Assembly (NCBI GenBank): GCA_016187925.1
Contig: JACPIS010000026.1
Coordinates: 1 to 64,000, forward strand
DNA from: Opitutia bacterium
Lineage (GTDB): Bacteria; Verrucomicrobiota; Verrucomicrobiia; Opitutales; Opitutaceae
Direction: 5' to 3'
Length of the DNA: 64,000 nucleotides
How positions within the stretch are numbered: the first letter of the stretch is position 1; every line of letters begins with the position of its first letter. Shown piece by piece: positions 9,001 through 18,381 of the stretch. Both the position numbers and the translations under genes were made by a program. Below the pieces are notes generated by a model. The model saw only the letters and a list, made by a program, of their open reading frames with translations, made no database searches and was not told the DNA's origin.

Positions 9001-11544
9001 TCAACGCAGCCGGATTTCGTGTGGTCGACCGTCGTCGACGAGGCGCAAGACGACGGTCCGCTCGTCCAGACGGTGCCAGCCGGGTCCGGTGGAGCCGGCG
9101 GGAGTTGGGGACAGTTCTGTGCCGTCCAGGTGCACCGTGGAGCAAGCCGGCAGGGCGTGAAGCTGCAGCTCGAAATTGCGGGCCGCGGGGCGATAGGCAC
9201 CCACGGGGGCTTCCAAGACGACGACCGTGGTGTCGTCCTCGCGGAAACTGCGGAGTTGTGTGCGCCGGCTCTGGCCGGAGAGGTAGGCCGGACTGAGGCC
9301 GTCGTCCTCGTAGAGCGAGCCGGCGGCGCGGCCCTCGGCATCGGGATAGACGCCGAAGCGCAGTGGATTCCACGGCTTCTCGCCCGTATGGCTCATGGGC
9401 TCGGTCGAGGGAATAATGCTGCCGCCGCGCACGTAGAGCGGCAGGTGGTCGAGGGGCACCTTCTCCGTGATGGTCTGTCCGCCGGGCACGGCGGCACCGG
9501 TCCAGTAGTTGAACCAGAGGCCGGCGGGCAGATAGAGATCGCGCTCGCGCTGCGCGGCGCGGGTGACGGGGGCGGCGAGCAGGGCGTCACCGACCATGAA
9601 CTCGTCGTCGATGGTGGTGGTGTTCTCGTCGTCCTGGAAATTGAGGACCAAGGGGCGGAAGAGCGGCACGCCCGTGCGGTGGGCCTCCTCGATGGTCGTG
9701 TAGAGGAAGGGCAGCAGCGCGTAGCGGAGCTTGATGAACTTGCGGACGATGTCCTCGTAATGGCGCCCGAAGCGCCACGGCTCCTTGTCGTAGGTGTCGA
9801 TGGCGGAGTGGTTGCGGAAGAACGGCGAGAACGCCGCGATCTGATACGAGCGGGCGAGCAGTTCGCCGTCGCCGCGGCCGATGAAGCCGGGGATGTCGGC
9901 GCCGACGAAGGTCTCGCCGCTGAGCCCGAGCGAGGCGAACATCGGGACGTTGAGCGCGAGCGCATCGAAGGTGGCGTTGTTGTCGCCCGTCCACTTGACG
10001 GCGTAGCGCTGGATGCCGGCGTAGCCGGCGCGGGTGATGACGAAGGGGCGGCGGTCGGGCTGGAGGCTCTGCAGGCCCTCGTAGGTGGCGCGGGCCATGT
10101 TCAGCGCGAAAGTGTTCCGCATGCCGTTGTAGGGGGTGTGCTGGCCGAGGTCGTCGAAGCGGATGTTTTCGTGGCGCTTGCCGGTGGGATCGAGGAAGTC
10201 GGCCGGCTCGTTCATGTCGGTCCAGATGCCGGCGATGCCGACGTCGGTGAGCGCGCGGTGTTGTTCGCCCCACCAGCGGCGGGCGGCTTCCTTCGTGTAG
10301 TCGACGAAGACGGCCTTGCCGGGCCAGACCTCGCCGACGTAGACGGACCCGTCGGCCTGGCGGAGGAAGTAATCCTTCGCGGCGCCTTCGTCGTAGACGG
10401 AGTAGCGCGCGGGGGCGGCGGCCGCGGGGGCGGCAGCGGGTGACGTGTTCGGCGGGCCCAGCGGTCCCGCCCTACCTTCCGCTGCCCGGCCGTCGGGCTC
10501 GTGCTTCACGCCGGGGTCAATGATGGTGACGACGCGGATACCTTTTTCGGCGAGGCGGCGGGTCAGACCGGCGGGGTCGGGGAAACGGGTCTTGTCCCAG
10601 GTGAAGACGCGGTAGCCGTCCATGTAGTGGATGTCGAGGTAGAGGACGTCGAGCGGCAGGTCATGGGCGCGGTATTGCTCGGCGATGTGCTCGACGAGTT
10701 TGTCGGGGTAATAGCTGTAGCGGCTCTGCTGGTGGCCGAGCGACCAGAGGGGCGGCAACGGGATGCGGCCGGTGAGCTCGGTGTAGCGGCTGACGACCTT
10801 CTTGAGCGAGGGGCCGGCGAAGAAATAGTAGTTCAGCTCACCGCCCGCGGCGGAGTATTCGACGGCCTCCTGCGTGAGGTGACCGAACTCGAAGGTGGAG
10901 CGCCAGGCGTTGTCGTAGAAGAGGCCGTAGGCGGTGCCGTGCTCGAGGCCGAGGTAGAACGGGATGCTCTGGTAGATCGGATCGGTGCCTTCGACGTAGC
11001 CGGGGGTGTCGGAGGTCCAGAGTTCGAACCGGCCGCGGCGGCGGTCGAGGCGGGCGGCCTTCTCGCCGAGGCCGTAGAAATGCTCTTCGTAGCCGGGCCG
11101 CTTGGCGGCGGCCACGCGGCCGGACCGAGGGTCGCGCGCCATGGGGCGCGCATCGGCGCTGAGGACGCGGCCGGTGGCGGCGTCGCGAAATTCAATGAGG
11201 AGCGGGTCGCGGGTGACGACGACTTTCAGCTCCGTGGTCGTGAGCGTGAGGGTGGCGGCGTCCTCGGCGATCTGGAAGGGCGCGGCGGGCCAGTCGGTCT
11301 GGGCGACAGCCCAGGAATGATCGAGTGCCGGCGGCTGGCCGGCGAACACGGTGCGCACCCGGATCAAATCCGGCGCGAGGACCGTGAGCTGGAGGGAATC
11401 GCCGCCCGCACAGGTGAGTTCGACGCCGCGGTCGCGGCGGGACACGAGGGTGACGGCTCCGGCCGGGCGGAGCCCGGACCAGTCGAGCGCCAGCGCCGGG
11501 GTCAGCAACCCCAGCAGCGCGAGCAATGAAACGTATTTACGCAC
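9001..11544 (-). CDS. GH31 alpha-glucosidase, exported
   Basis: An 847-residue enzyme with a clear signal peptide (MRKYVSLLALLGLLTPALA). N-terminal beta-sandwich, then the GH31 barrel with nucleophile about D443 in WTDMNEP and acid/base about D521 in WTGDNNA. Such enzymes release glucose from the non-reducing ends of maltodextrins; here probably in the periplasm. Residues about 348-385 are a low-complexity Gly/Pro/Ala insertion between the DPGVKHEP strand and ARYSVYDEG. It is encoded partly by a palindromic repeat, listed separately. The gene follows the TonB receptor after a strong hairpin and heads the minus-strand run to the amylase. Confidence 0.93.
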   Translation of the reverse strand: MRKYVSLLALLGLLTPALALDWSGLRPAGAVTLVSRRDRGVELTCAGGDSLQLTVLAPDLIRVRTVFAGQPPALDHSWAVAQTDWPAAPFQIAEDAATLTLTTTELKVVVTRDPLLIEFRDAATGRVLSADARPMARDPRSGRVAAAKRPGYEEHFYGLGEKAARLDRRRGRFELWTSDTPGYVEGTDPIYQSIPFYLGLEHGTAYGLFYDNAWRSTFEFGHLTQEAVEYSAAGGELNYYFFAGPSLKKVVSRYTELTGRIPLPPLWSLGHQQSRYSYYPDKLVEHIAEQYRAHDLPLDVLYLDIHYMDGYRVFTWDKTRFPDPAGLTRRLAEKGIRVVTIIDPGVKHEPDGRAAEGRAGPLGPPNTSPAAAPAAAAPARYSVYDEGAAKDYFLRQADGSVYVGEVWPGKAVFVDYTKEAARRWWGEQHRALTDVGIAGIWTDMNEPADFLDPTGKRHENIRFDDLGQHTPYNGMRNTFALNMARATYEGLQSLQPDRRPFVITRAGYAGIQRYAVKWTGDNNATFDALALNVPMFASLGLSGETFVGADIPGFIGRGDGELLARSYQIAAFSPFFRNHSAIDTYDKEPWRFGRHYEDIVRKFIKLRYALLPFLYTTIEEAHRTGVPLFRPLVLNFQDDENTTTIDDEFMVGDALLAAPVTRAAQRERDLYLPAGLWFNYWTGAAVPGGQTITEKVPLDHLPLYVRGGSIIPSTEPMSHTGEKPWNPLRFGVYPDAEGRAAGSLYEDDGLSPAYLSGQSRRTQLRSFREDDTTVVVLEAPVGAYRPAARNFELQLHALPACSTVHLDGTELSPTPAGSTGPGWHRLDERTVVLRLVDDGRPHEIRLR
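10440..10500. repeat. palindromic REP-like insertion inside the GH31 gene
   Basis: GGCGGG (10451-10456) and CCCGCC (10466-10471) flank CCCAGCGGT, followed by CTACCTTCC. Translated in the gene frame it gives GRAGPLGPP, a stretch unlike its GH31 surroundings and next to Ala-rich codons. It looks like a dispersed intergenic repeat that has entered a coding region in frame. Confidence 0.5.
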
Positions 11545-11592
11545 TGAAGAAAAAGTAAGCGGTCGCTGCGGTAGCCGCAGCCGCCGGAGAAA

Positions 11593-11625
11593 GTGCGGCC
11601 ATCAGAACCCGTCTGATGGCCGCAC
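11593..11625 (-). terminator. 13-bp hairpin after the large TonB receptor
   Basis: GTGCGGCCATCAG (11593-11605) and CTGATGGCCGCAC (11613-11625) are exact reverse complements around a 7-base loop. It sits between the receptor stop and the GH31 start, preceded by a smaller CCGGGTT/AACCCGG stem at 11638-11655. On the minus strand it is followed by TTTCTCC only, so termination may be partial, allowing read-through into GH31. Confidence 0.65.
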
Positions 11626-11660
11626 CGAAGTTGAACGCCGGGTTGATTAACCCGGGCGGA

Positions 11661-14471
11661 TCAGAACTTGTACGATGCGCCGATCGAGTAGGTGGCGCCG
11701 TACTTGTGGTAGTCCTGCACGAGACGCGTGTCCGGGCCGGAAGCGGCGAACAGCGGCTCATTGTTCAGGTTATAGCCCTGCGCGATCAGAGTCAGACCCT
11801 TGAGACTGCCCTTGTGGAACGCGTAGCTGACCTGAGCGTCGATATTCGTCTCGGCCTGCAGATTGCGGTAGTTCACACCGCGCGGACCGAAGGTCGAGAT
11901 GTCGCCGCGGAAGTCGGAGCGATAGCGGGCGCTGACGCGGGCCGCGAAACCGCTCTTGGCTTCGTAGTAGAACGTGGCCGAAGACACGCGATCCGACAGG
12001 CCGGGCAGCGGCTGGGACGGATTGCTCGGGTCGGGCTGGATCGAGCTCTTGAGGAACGAGGTGTTGCCGATGAAGCCGAAGCCCTTGAGCATCGGGGTGA
12101 TCATCTCACCCGCGATCGACAGGGTGAACTCGATACCGCGAACGTAGCCACCGTCGCCGTTGGCCGGAGCGTCGGAGCGACCGGTGAAGATCGCGGGCGT
12201 GGCGCCAGGATTACCGGGGGCAATGCCCGTGGGATAACCGACGAAGCTGACGATCTGCGTCTTGTTGAAGGTATAGGAAGTCAGCTGCTTGTTGAAGCCG
12301 GCGACCGCCCAGTAGCCCTTGCTGTCCTTGAAGTAGTGTTCGATGGACAGGTCGACCGAGTTGGCCCGGGTGGGTTCGATCCTCGGATTGCCACCGCTAC
12401 GGGACCAAGGACCGTTGAGCGGATCCGTGGAGCTCGCCAGCGTCTGGTTATAGTTGAACGTGTTGCCGGCGCGCATGTCGATCATGCGCGGACGGGCCAG
12501 CTGACGGGCGGCGCTGAAGCGCACGAGCGTCTGGTCGGTGACGTGGAACACGAGGTTCAGCGCGGGCACGAAGTCAGTGTATTTGTGGCTTTCGTGGACC
12601 GCGACGATCTCGTTGGCGCCGATCGCCTGTCCGGTGCTGCTCTGCTCGGTATTGACGATCTGAGCACCGATGTTGCCGGTGACGGGCACCGAACCGAGCT
12701 TGTGGTCGATGTCGAGATTGACGTAACCGTTCCAGATCTTCTCGGTCACCTCGAAGTTGTTCGCCCGGAGGGCCGGGTTGAGATTGGGCTTGGTCTCGTA
12801 GAAGCCGCTGTTGAAGAGTGCCAGCGGGTCATAGCTGTATTGGTTGCCCATGCCGATGAAGGACAGGTCGGTGAGACCGACGGAGGCCGGAAGCGGGGCG
12901 CTGGTGGCGCCGTTCTTGAAGCCGAGGAAGAAGCCTTCCGTGCCGCCGGGGCCGAGGTCGAATTCATACTTGGAGCGGCGCTTGGCGGTGAGGCCCGCCT
13001 CGAACTTGCTGAAGAAACCCGACAGCTCGTGCTGGGTCTTGAGCGTGTACTGGCTGATGAGGTCGCGGGCATACGGGCCCTTGACGAAACCGGCCTGGCC
13101 GCCAGGGAACTGGTCGTTGGCCCAGCCTTGCGGGCTCTGGAGGCGCATCAGATTACCGTCAGAGTAGTCGAGCAGGTGGCTGAACGTCGCGCCCGCACCG
13201 GTACCGTGCAGCGTGTAGGTGAGGGTCTCGGGCGTACCAACCTGGTTGGAGGCATAGCCGGAGTAGGTCTCGAGCACGAGATCGCGGCGCTTGACGCGCG
13301 AGTAGCTGAGGTCGAGGTCGGTTTTCCAACCGTTCTTGTTGCCGAGCTCGAGGCGCCAGCCGCCGGAGAAGAGATGGTCGTTGCGCTTGACGATGTCGTT
13401 ACGGACGACGCCGAAGACGTTCTTAAAGGTGCCCTGCGTGATCAGGCCGTTGCTCTCGGTGAAACCGGGCTGCAGCTGGGCCGAGCTCCACCAGAGCGGA
13501 ATCTCGATGCCACGGAGCAACTGGGTCTCCTCGAAATCGGAGTAGAAGAGGTCGATCGTGGAGTGGACGTTCTCGCTCGGGGCCAACTCGATGACGGCCG
13601 TGTGTCCGTCGCGGATGATCTCGCTGGAACGGACGAAGGGCTTCGCACCGCCGAGCACGAAGGGCTGGCTGGCGCTGGTGCCGGAATCGACGTTGGGGTA
13701 ACCCCAGGCGTTCCACTGCTCGCCCTGACCGGGGCGGTCGGAATGGGAGAAGCCGTAAGCGATGCCCACCTTGCCGTCGGCGAACTGATCGACATAGGTG
13801 AAGGTCTCGCGGTTGCCCGTGTCCTTGGAGCCGGCGTTGAGCGCGCCCATGCTGTTCCACTCGTAGAAAGCGTTGGCGGCGATGACGCGGCGACCCTGGC
13901 TGAGGGGGCGCACCGTCTGCATGTTGATGGTGCCGGCCAGACCCTGGCTGATGAGCGAAGCGTCCGTGGCCTTGTAAACCGTGACACCGCTCAGCAGTTC
14001 GGCGGGGTACTGGTCGTACTCGACGGAGCGGTTGGCGTTGGTGCTCACTTGCTCGCGGCCATTGAGCAGACCCACGCTGTAATCACCCTCGAGACCGCGG
14101 ATGACGATGGCTTGGGCGCGGCCGTTGAGGCGCTGCGTGGCCAGACCGGGCAGGCGGGTGAGTGACTCGGCGATGCTGATGTCGGGCAGCTTGCCGATGT
14201 CCTCGGCCGCGATGACTTCGGCGATCAGCGTTTGCTTTTGCTTGGTTTCCGCAGCGGCCGCCAAGCTGCCGGCGAAGCCGGCGGTGACCTTGAAGGTATC
14301 CAAGACCACGACTTTGTCGGAGGCATTGTCCTTCTTCTTGTCCTGCTCGGGATCCGGATTGGCGGAGGCCTGGGCGAACGCCGAAAGGGCCGGCTGGGTG
14401 AGCAGCAGGCCGGTGGCCAGTCCTCGGAGGAGGTACCGGCGCACGGTATCAGTTATTAGGTGGGTGTGCAT
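11661..14471 (-). CDS. TonB-dependent receptor, carbohydrate-uptake type
   Basis: A 936-residue outer-membrane receptor starting at ATG 14471 with signal peptide (LLRGLATGLLLTQPALSAFAQ). After a TonB-box-like region (VVVLDTFKVTAG) comes the plug (AEDIGKLPDISIAESLTRLPG, QAIVIRGLEGDYS), then a long beta-barrel ending in YKF, the aromatic C-terminus needed for outer-membrane insertion. The plug pattern fits the Xanthomonas/Caudobacter-type family that takes up oligosaccharides without a SusD partner. Genes around it point to maltodextrin import. It is divergent from the GH13-esterase fusion across a 417-base spacer. Confidence 0.93.
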   Translation of the reverse strand: MHTHLITDTVRRYLLRGLATGLLLTQPALSAFAQASANPDPEQDKKKDNASDKVVVLDTFKVTAGFAGSLAAAAETKQKQTLIAEVIAAEDIGKLPDISIAESLTRLPGLATQRLNGRAQAIVIRGLEGDYSVGLLNGREQVSTNANRSVEYDQYPAELLSGVTVYKATDASLISQGLAGTINMQTVRPLSQGRRVIAANAFYEWNSMGALNAGSKDTGNRETFTYVDQFADGKVGIAYGFSHSDRPGQGEQWNAWGYPNVDSGTSASQPFVLGGAKPFVRSSEIIRDGHTAVIELAPSENVHSTIDLFYSDFEETQLLRGIEIPLWWSSAQLQPGFTESNGLITQGTFKNVFGVVRNDIVKRNDHLFSGGWRLELGNKNGWKTDLDLSYSRVKRRDLVLETYSGYASNQVGTPETLTYTLHGTGAGATFSHLLDYSDGNLMRLQSPQGWANDQFPGGQAGFVKGPYARDLISQYTLKTQHELSGFFSKFEAGLTAKRRSKYEFDLGPGGTEGFFLGFKNGATSAPLPASVGLTDLSFIGMGNQYSYDPLALFNSGFYETKPNLNPALRANNFEVTEKIWNGYVNLDIDHKLGSVPVTGNIGAQIVNTEQSSTGQAIGANEIVAVHESHKYTDFVPALNLVFHVTDQTLVRFSAARQLARPRMIDMRAGNTFNYNQTLASSTDPLNGPWSRSGGNPRIEPTRANSVDLSIEHYFKDSKGYWAVAGFNKQLTSYTFNKTQIVSFVGYPTGIAPGNPGATPAIFTGRSDAPANGDGGYVRGIEFTLSIAGEMITPMLKGFGFIGNTSFLKSSIQPDPSNPSQPLPGLSDRVSSATFYYEAKSGFAARVSARYRSDFRGDISTFGPRGVNYRNLQAETNIDAQVSYAFHKGSLKGLTLIAQGYNLNNEPLFAASGPDTRLVQDYHKYGATYSIGASYKF

Positions 14472-14888
14472 GATGTTTCGGGGAGAGTCGAAAACCGGCC
14501 ATCGCGGCCAGAAATAGCAGGGGGAAAGTGTGGGGTGATGCCGGTCGGAAGCAGAGGGGGAACTCCGGCGGCGGGCCAAATCTGAGTGCCGCGGTTGCGC
14601 GCGGCGACCTGCAAACCGCTCAGAAAACCGAGATGACTCCGAAAAGTCTTAGGTTCGGGACGCGTTCGCGCGGAGCGGTTCCTCAGAATTTCATTTGGTC
14701 AATTTCTCGATTTTTCAGAGGAGAAACCACTCTTCCCCCTTCCCCGTCGCTTCGCTGCGCGAGGCCGCAGCAGTTCCAAGTTGGCTCCGGATGGGTGGAC
14801 TCAACCTAGGTTTTTTCCCGGCCTTGCAAGACTTCTCCCGCGTGACCCGTTTGACCGCGCGCCCTCGCCTCGCATCCTCTTACAGCCT
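14472..14888. promoter_or_regulatory. divergent regulatory region between receptor and GH13-esterase
   Basis: There is no gene in this 417-base stretch, so it must carry promoters for both flanking genes. It is locally AT-richer than the rest (TTTCATTTGGTCAATTTC near 14690). Half-site-like AACCGCTCAGA near 14617 and AGCGGTTCCTCAGA near 14677 could be operator elements, but the match is loose and no operator can be claimed. Confidence 0.4.
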
Positions 14889-17800
14889 ATGCCCCCTGTT
14901 ATCCGCCGTTTCTACCCCTTCCTCGTCGGCGTGGTTGCCGCCGTTGCCGTCCGAGCCGAGTCCGTCACTCCCGTCAGCGTCCCGCGTTTCACGCATCCCG
15001 GTGCCGGCCAGACCATCTATATCCTCATGCCCGACCGCTTCGCTAACGGCAGCAGGGACAACGACACCGGGCATCTGCCCGGCGGCCCCGAGGAAAACGG
15101 CTTCGATCCCACCCGCATCGGTTACTACCATGGCGGCGACTTCATCGGGCTGACCGAGAAGCTCGATTACATCAAGGGACTGAACGTCTCCACCGTCTGG
15201 ACCACTCCGCCGTACAAGAACAACCCCGTCCAGCCCCAAGACCGCTCCGCGGGCTACCACGGGTATTGGCCGGTCGACTTCCTGAACGTCGATCCGCATC
15301 TCGGCACCAACGACGAATACCGCGAGTTCATCCGCCAGGCCCACGCCCGCGGCCTCCATGTTTACCTCGACATCGTGGTCAACCACACCGGCGACATCAT
15401 CAAATACGCCGGCGGCAACTACGCCTACGTCGACACCAAGACCACGCCCACGCGCGATGCCGCCGGTCACCCGTTCGACGAGCGCGCCGTCGCCTTCAAC
15501 GGCCTCAACGACCCCGCCGCCTTCCCCACCCTGTCCGCCGAGCACAGCTTTCCTTACGTGCCCGTCCTGGCGCCCGGTCAGGAGCATCTCAAGAACCCCG
15601 CGTGGCTCAACGACGTCACGCTCTACCACAACCGCGGCAACAGCTCTTTCACCGGCGAAAGCGCCGTGCTGGGGGATTTCGTCGGCCTCGACGACATCAT
15701 GACGGAGCACCCGCGCGTCGTCCGCGGTTTCATCGACATTTTCGGCCAATGGCTCGGCTGGGGCGTCGACGGTTTCCGCATCGACACCATGCGCCACGCC
15801 GGCGCCGCCTTCTGGCAGGCCTTCAACCCCGCCATCCGCGCCCAAGCCCGCGGCCTCGGCCGTCCCGACTTTATCCAATTCGGCGAAGTCATGAACGAAG
15901 CCGGCGACGTCGCCTACCTCAGCGAGTTTTCCACCGGCACCATGCCCGCCGACTCCACCACCGACTTCGCCTTCGCGTTCGCCGCGCGCAAATACGTCTC
16001 CCAAGGCGGCCCCGCCGCCGCCCTCGATGAATTCTTCTTCCGCGACGACTACTACACCGACCACGACAGCAACGTCCACTCGACCATCACGCTCCTCGGC
16101 AACTACGACATCGGCCGCTGGGGCTACTTCCTCCTCCAGGACAACCCGGGCGCCTCCCTCTACCAGATCGCCGACCTCGCGCGCCTCGGCCACGGCCTGA
16201 TGTATCTCTCGCGCGGCATGCCGGTGCTCCACTACGGTGACGAGCAGGGCATGCTCGGCGCGGGCGGCAACGACCAGCAGGCACGCGAAGACATGTTCGC
16301 CCCGCAGGCACCCGTCTACCGGGACGCCAAGCTTCTCGCCACCACGCGCACCGGCGCCGACGACAAATTCGATCCGACGCACCCGTTCTACCACTTCTTC
16401 GGCCAACTCGGCGCACTCCGGCAACACCACGCCGCCCTCCGCACCGGCGCCATGCTCCTGCGCCCGACCGCCGAGCCCGGCCTCTTCGCCTTCTCCCGTA
16501 TCGAACGCGGCGAACACGTCGAGTACCTCGCCGTCTTCAACAACTCCCGCACCGCCACGCTCACCGCCAGCGTCCCCACGAGCCAGCCGGCCGGCGCGGT
16601 GCTCGCCCCGCTCTTCGACTCCCGCCACCCCGAGGCCGTCGGCGGCGACCGCCTCGCCGCGGATGCGGCCGGCACCGTGCGCGTGACGCTCGCCCCGCTG
16701 CAATTCGCGCTCTGGCGCGCGGAGGCGGCGCTGCCCGTGCCGGCGACGGCCCCGCAGATCGCGCTCGTCACGCCCGCCGCCGGCGCCGCGCTCACCTTCA
16801 ACTCGCGCGAGGTCGACAACATCGTCTTTCCGAGCCGCCGCGAGATCCGCGCCGAGGTCACCGGCAACGACGGCCTGGCCGAGGTGACGTTTGCCCTGAC
16901 CCGCTCGTCGCGCCCCGGCCAATACGAATTGCTCGGCACCGACGACGCTGCGCCCTACCGCGTGCTCTGGACGCCGCCCGCCGATCTCGCACCGGGCGAG
17001 GAAATCTCCTTCGTCGCCACGGTGAACGACCTCCGGGGCCACCGCACCGCCGCGCGGGTCGACCACGTCACCATCGCTCCGGGCAAGGCCGTTTTCGGCA
17101 TCCCGGGTTCGCAGACGCCCCGGCTCACGGCCTCCGCCCCCGCCTCCGTCACAGTCGCAGCCGGCGCTCCGCTTTCGCTCTCGGCGCAGGCCGAAGGCAC
17201 CGGCCCGCTCGAATACCAGTGGCTGCACGACGGCGAGAATATCCCCGGCGCCACTGCCGCAACCTACACTGTGCCGGAGGCGGCGGCCGCGCACGCCGGG
17301 CAGTATCGTGTGCTCGTGCACAATCTCGCCGGCACCACGCTCGGCTCCGAGACCACGGTCACCGTCACCGGAGCCGGCCGCATCGTGAAGCACCCCTCCT
17401 TCCCCTCGCAGTTCATCGCGGCGCGCAACGTCGACGTGTGGCTGCCGCCGGGCTACGACGCCAACTCGGGCGAACGCTACCCCGTCGTCTACCTGCACGA
17501 CGGGCAGAACATCTTCGACCCGGCCACCAGCTACGGCGGCGTCCCGTGGTCCGTGGACACCGCGATGCTCCGCCTCATCGCGGCGGGCAAGACCCGCGGC
17601 GCCATCATCGTCGGCGTCTGGAACAACGGCGAGCAACGCCTCGCCGAATACATGCCCCGCAAGGCCGTCACCGGCGACACGCTCCTGCTCTACCCCGGCG
17701 GACCGACCCTTGCCACCCACACGATCAAGTCCGACGGCTACCTCGAGTTTCTCGTCCGGGAGTTGAAGCCGTTCATCGACCGCACCTATCGCACCCTGCC

Positions 17801-18194
17801 CGACCGCGAGCACACCTCGGTCATGGGCTCGAGCATGGGCGGGCTCATCTCCGCCTACGCGCTCCTGGAATACCCGGACGTGTTCGGCGGCGCCGGCTGC
17901 GTCTCGACCCACTGGCCCGTCGGCGAAGGATGTGTCGTCGATTACATCGCGAAGCACTTGCCTGCGCCCGGCACGCACAAGATCTACTACGACTTCGGCA
18001 CCGCCACGCTCGACGCCCTCTACGAGCCCTTCCAGCTGCGCGTCGACGCCCTCATGCGCGCCGCTGGCTACACCGCCGGCCGCGACTGGCTCACCAAAAA
18101 ATTTCCCGGCGCCGAGCACTCGGAAAAATCCTGGCGCGTCCGCGTCGACCAGCCGCTGGAGTTCCTGCTCGCGCCCTTGCCCGCCAAATCGTGA
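14889..18194 (+). CDS. exported GH13 amylase-like / Ig-like / esterase fusion
   Basis: A 1101-residue multidomain protein. Signal peptide (FYPFLVGVVAAVAVRA), GH13 domain (about 30-640) with DIVVNHTGD, nucleophile D299 in GFRIDTM and acid E333 in FGEVMNEAG. At the fourth GH13 motif the usual NHD is NYD (Y406, D407). Then a beta-sandwich (about 660-770), an Ig-like domain (about 775-850, YQWLHDGENIPGAT ... HAGQYRVLV), and an alpha/beta-hydrolase of the PF00756 putative-esterase type (about 855-1101) with YLHDGQN and the nucleophile elbow GSSMGG (Ser about 982). The combination suggests removal of ester groups from a decorated alpha-glucan or maltodextrin ester. The substrate is unknown. Confidence 0.88.
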   Translation: MPPVIRRFYPFLVGVVAAVAVRAESVTPVSVPRFTHPGAGQTIYILMPDRFANGSRDNDTGHLPGGPEENGFDPTRIGYYHGGDFIGLTEKLDYIKGLNVSTVWTTPPYKNNPVQPQDRSAGYHGYWPVDFLNVDPHLGTNDEYREFIRQAHARGLHVYLDIVVNHTGDIIKYAGGNYAYVDTKTTPTRDAAGHPFDERAVAFNGLNDPAAFPTLSAEHSFPYVPVLAPGQEHLKNPAWLNDVTLYHNRGNSSFTGESAVLGDFVGLDDIMTEHPRVVRGFIDIFGQWLGWGVDGFRIDTMRHAGAAFWQAFNPAIRAQARGLGRPDFIQFGEVMNEAGDVAYLSEFSTGTMPADSTTDFAFAFAARKYVSQGGPAAALDEFFFRDDYYTDHDSNVHSTITLLGNYDIGRWGYFLLQDNPGASLYQIADLARLGHGLMYLSRGMPVLHYGDEQGMLGAGGNDQQAREDMFAPQAPVYRDAKLLATTRTGADDKFDPTHPFYHFFGQLGALRQHHAALRTGAMLLRPTAEPGLFAFSRIERGEHVEYLAVFNNSRTATLTASVPTSQPAGAVLAPLFDSRHPEAVGGDRLAADAAGTVRVTLAPLQFALWRAEAALPVPATAPQIALVTPAAGAALTFNSREVDNIVFPSRREIRAEVTGNDGLAEVTFALTRSSRPGQYELLGTDDAAPYRVLWTPPADLAPGEEISFVATVNDLRGHRTAARVDHVTIAPGKAVFGIPGSQTPRLTASAPASVTVAAGAPLSLSAQAEGTGPLEYQWLHDGENIPGATAATYTVPEAAAAHAGQYRVLVHNLAGTTLGSETTVTVTGAGRIVKHPSFPSQFIAARNVDVWLPPGYDANSGERYPVVYLHDGQNIFDPATSYGGVPWSVDTAMLRLIAAGKTRGAIIVGVWNNGEQRLAEYMPRKAVTGDTLLLYPGGPTLATHTIKSDGYLEFLVRELKPFIDRTYRTLPDREHTSVMGSSMGGLISAYALLEYPDVFGGAGCVSTHWPVGEGCVVDYIAKHLPAPGTHKIYYDFGTATLDALYEPFQLRVDALMRAAGYTAGRDWLTKKFPGAEHSEKSWRVRVDQPLEFLLAPLPAKS

Positions 18195-18224
18195 GGCCGA
18201 CGGCCTTGCCCCGCTGCATGAAAA

Positions 18225-18251
18225 AGGCCGGAACGTAAGTCGTTCCGGCCT
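18225..18251 (-). terminator. bidirectional hairpin terminator
   Basis: AGGCCGGAACG and CGTTCCGGCCT pair perfectly around TAAGT. On the minus strand a TTTTT run follows directly, terminating the tRNA-Asp transcript; on the plus strand it is followed by AATTATAAA and may end the fusion gene transcript. Confidence 0.85.
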
Positions 18252-18262
18252 AATTATAAAAC

Positions 18263-18339
18263 TGGCGGGATGGACGGGACTCGAACCCGCGACCTTCTGC
18301 GTGACAGGCAGACGCTCTAACCAGCTGAGCTACCACCCC
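18263..18339 (-). tRNA. tRNA-Asp (anticodon GTC)
   Basis: Complete minus-strand cloverleaf: acceptor GGGGTGG with CCATCCC, D-arm AGCTCAGCTGGTTAGAGC, anticodon stem TCTGC/GCAGA around CTGTCAC (anticodon GTC), T-arm CGGGTTCGAGTCCCG, and encoded CCA at 18263-18265. Confidence 0.95.
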
Positions 18340-18381
18340 GTGTGGGAAAGAGGCCGCAAAGTAGATTCCGACTAAGTCAAG

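Noticed and set aside
9001-13900. Very long open frames antisense to GH31 and the TonB receptor
   Set aside because: High GC leaves few stops on the opposite strand; these frames are Arg/Val/Gly/Glu-rich without domains, and the sense genes have clear catalytic motifs.
14880-18119. A 1079-codon minus-strand open frame
   Set aside because: It is exactly antisense to the GH13-esterase gene and has only low-complexity Val/Glu/Gly sequence.
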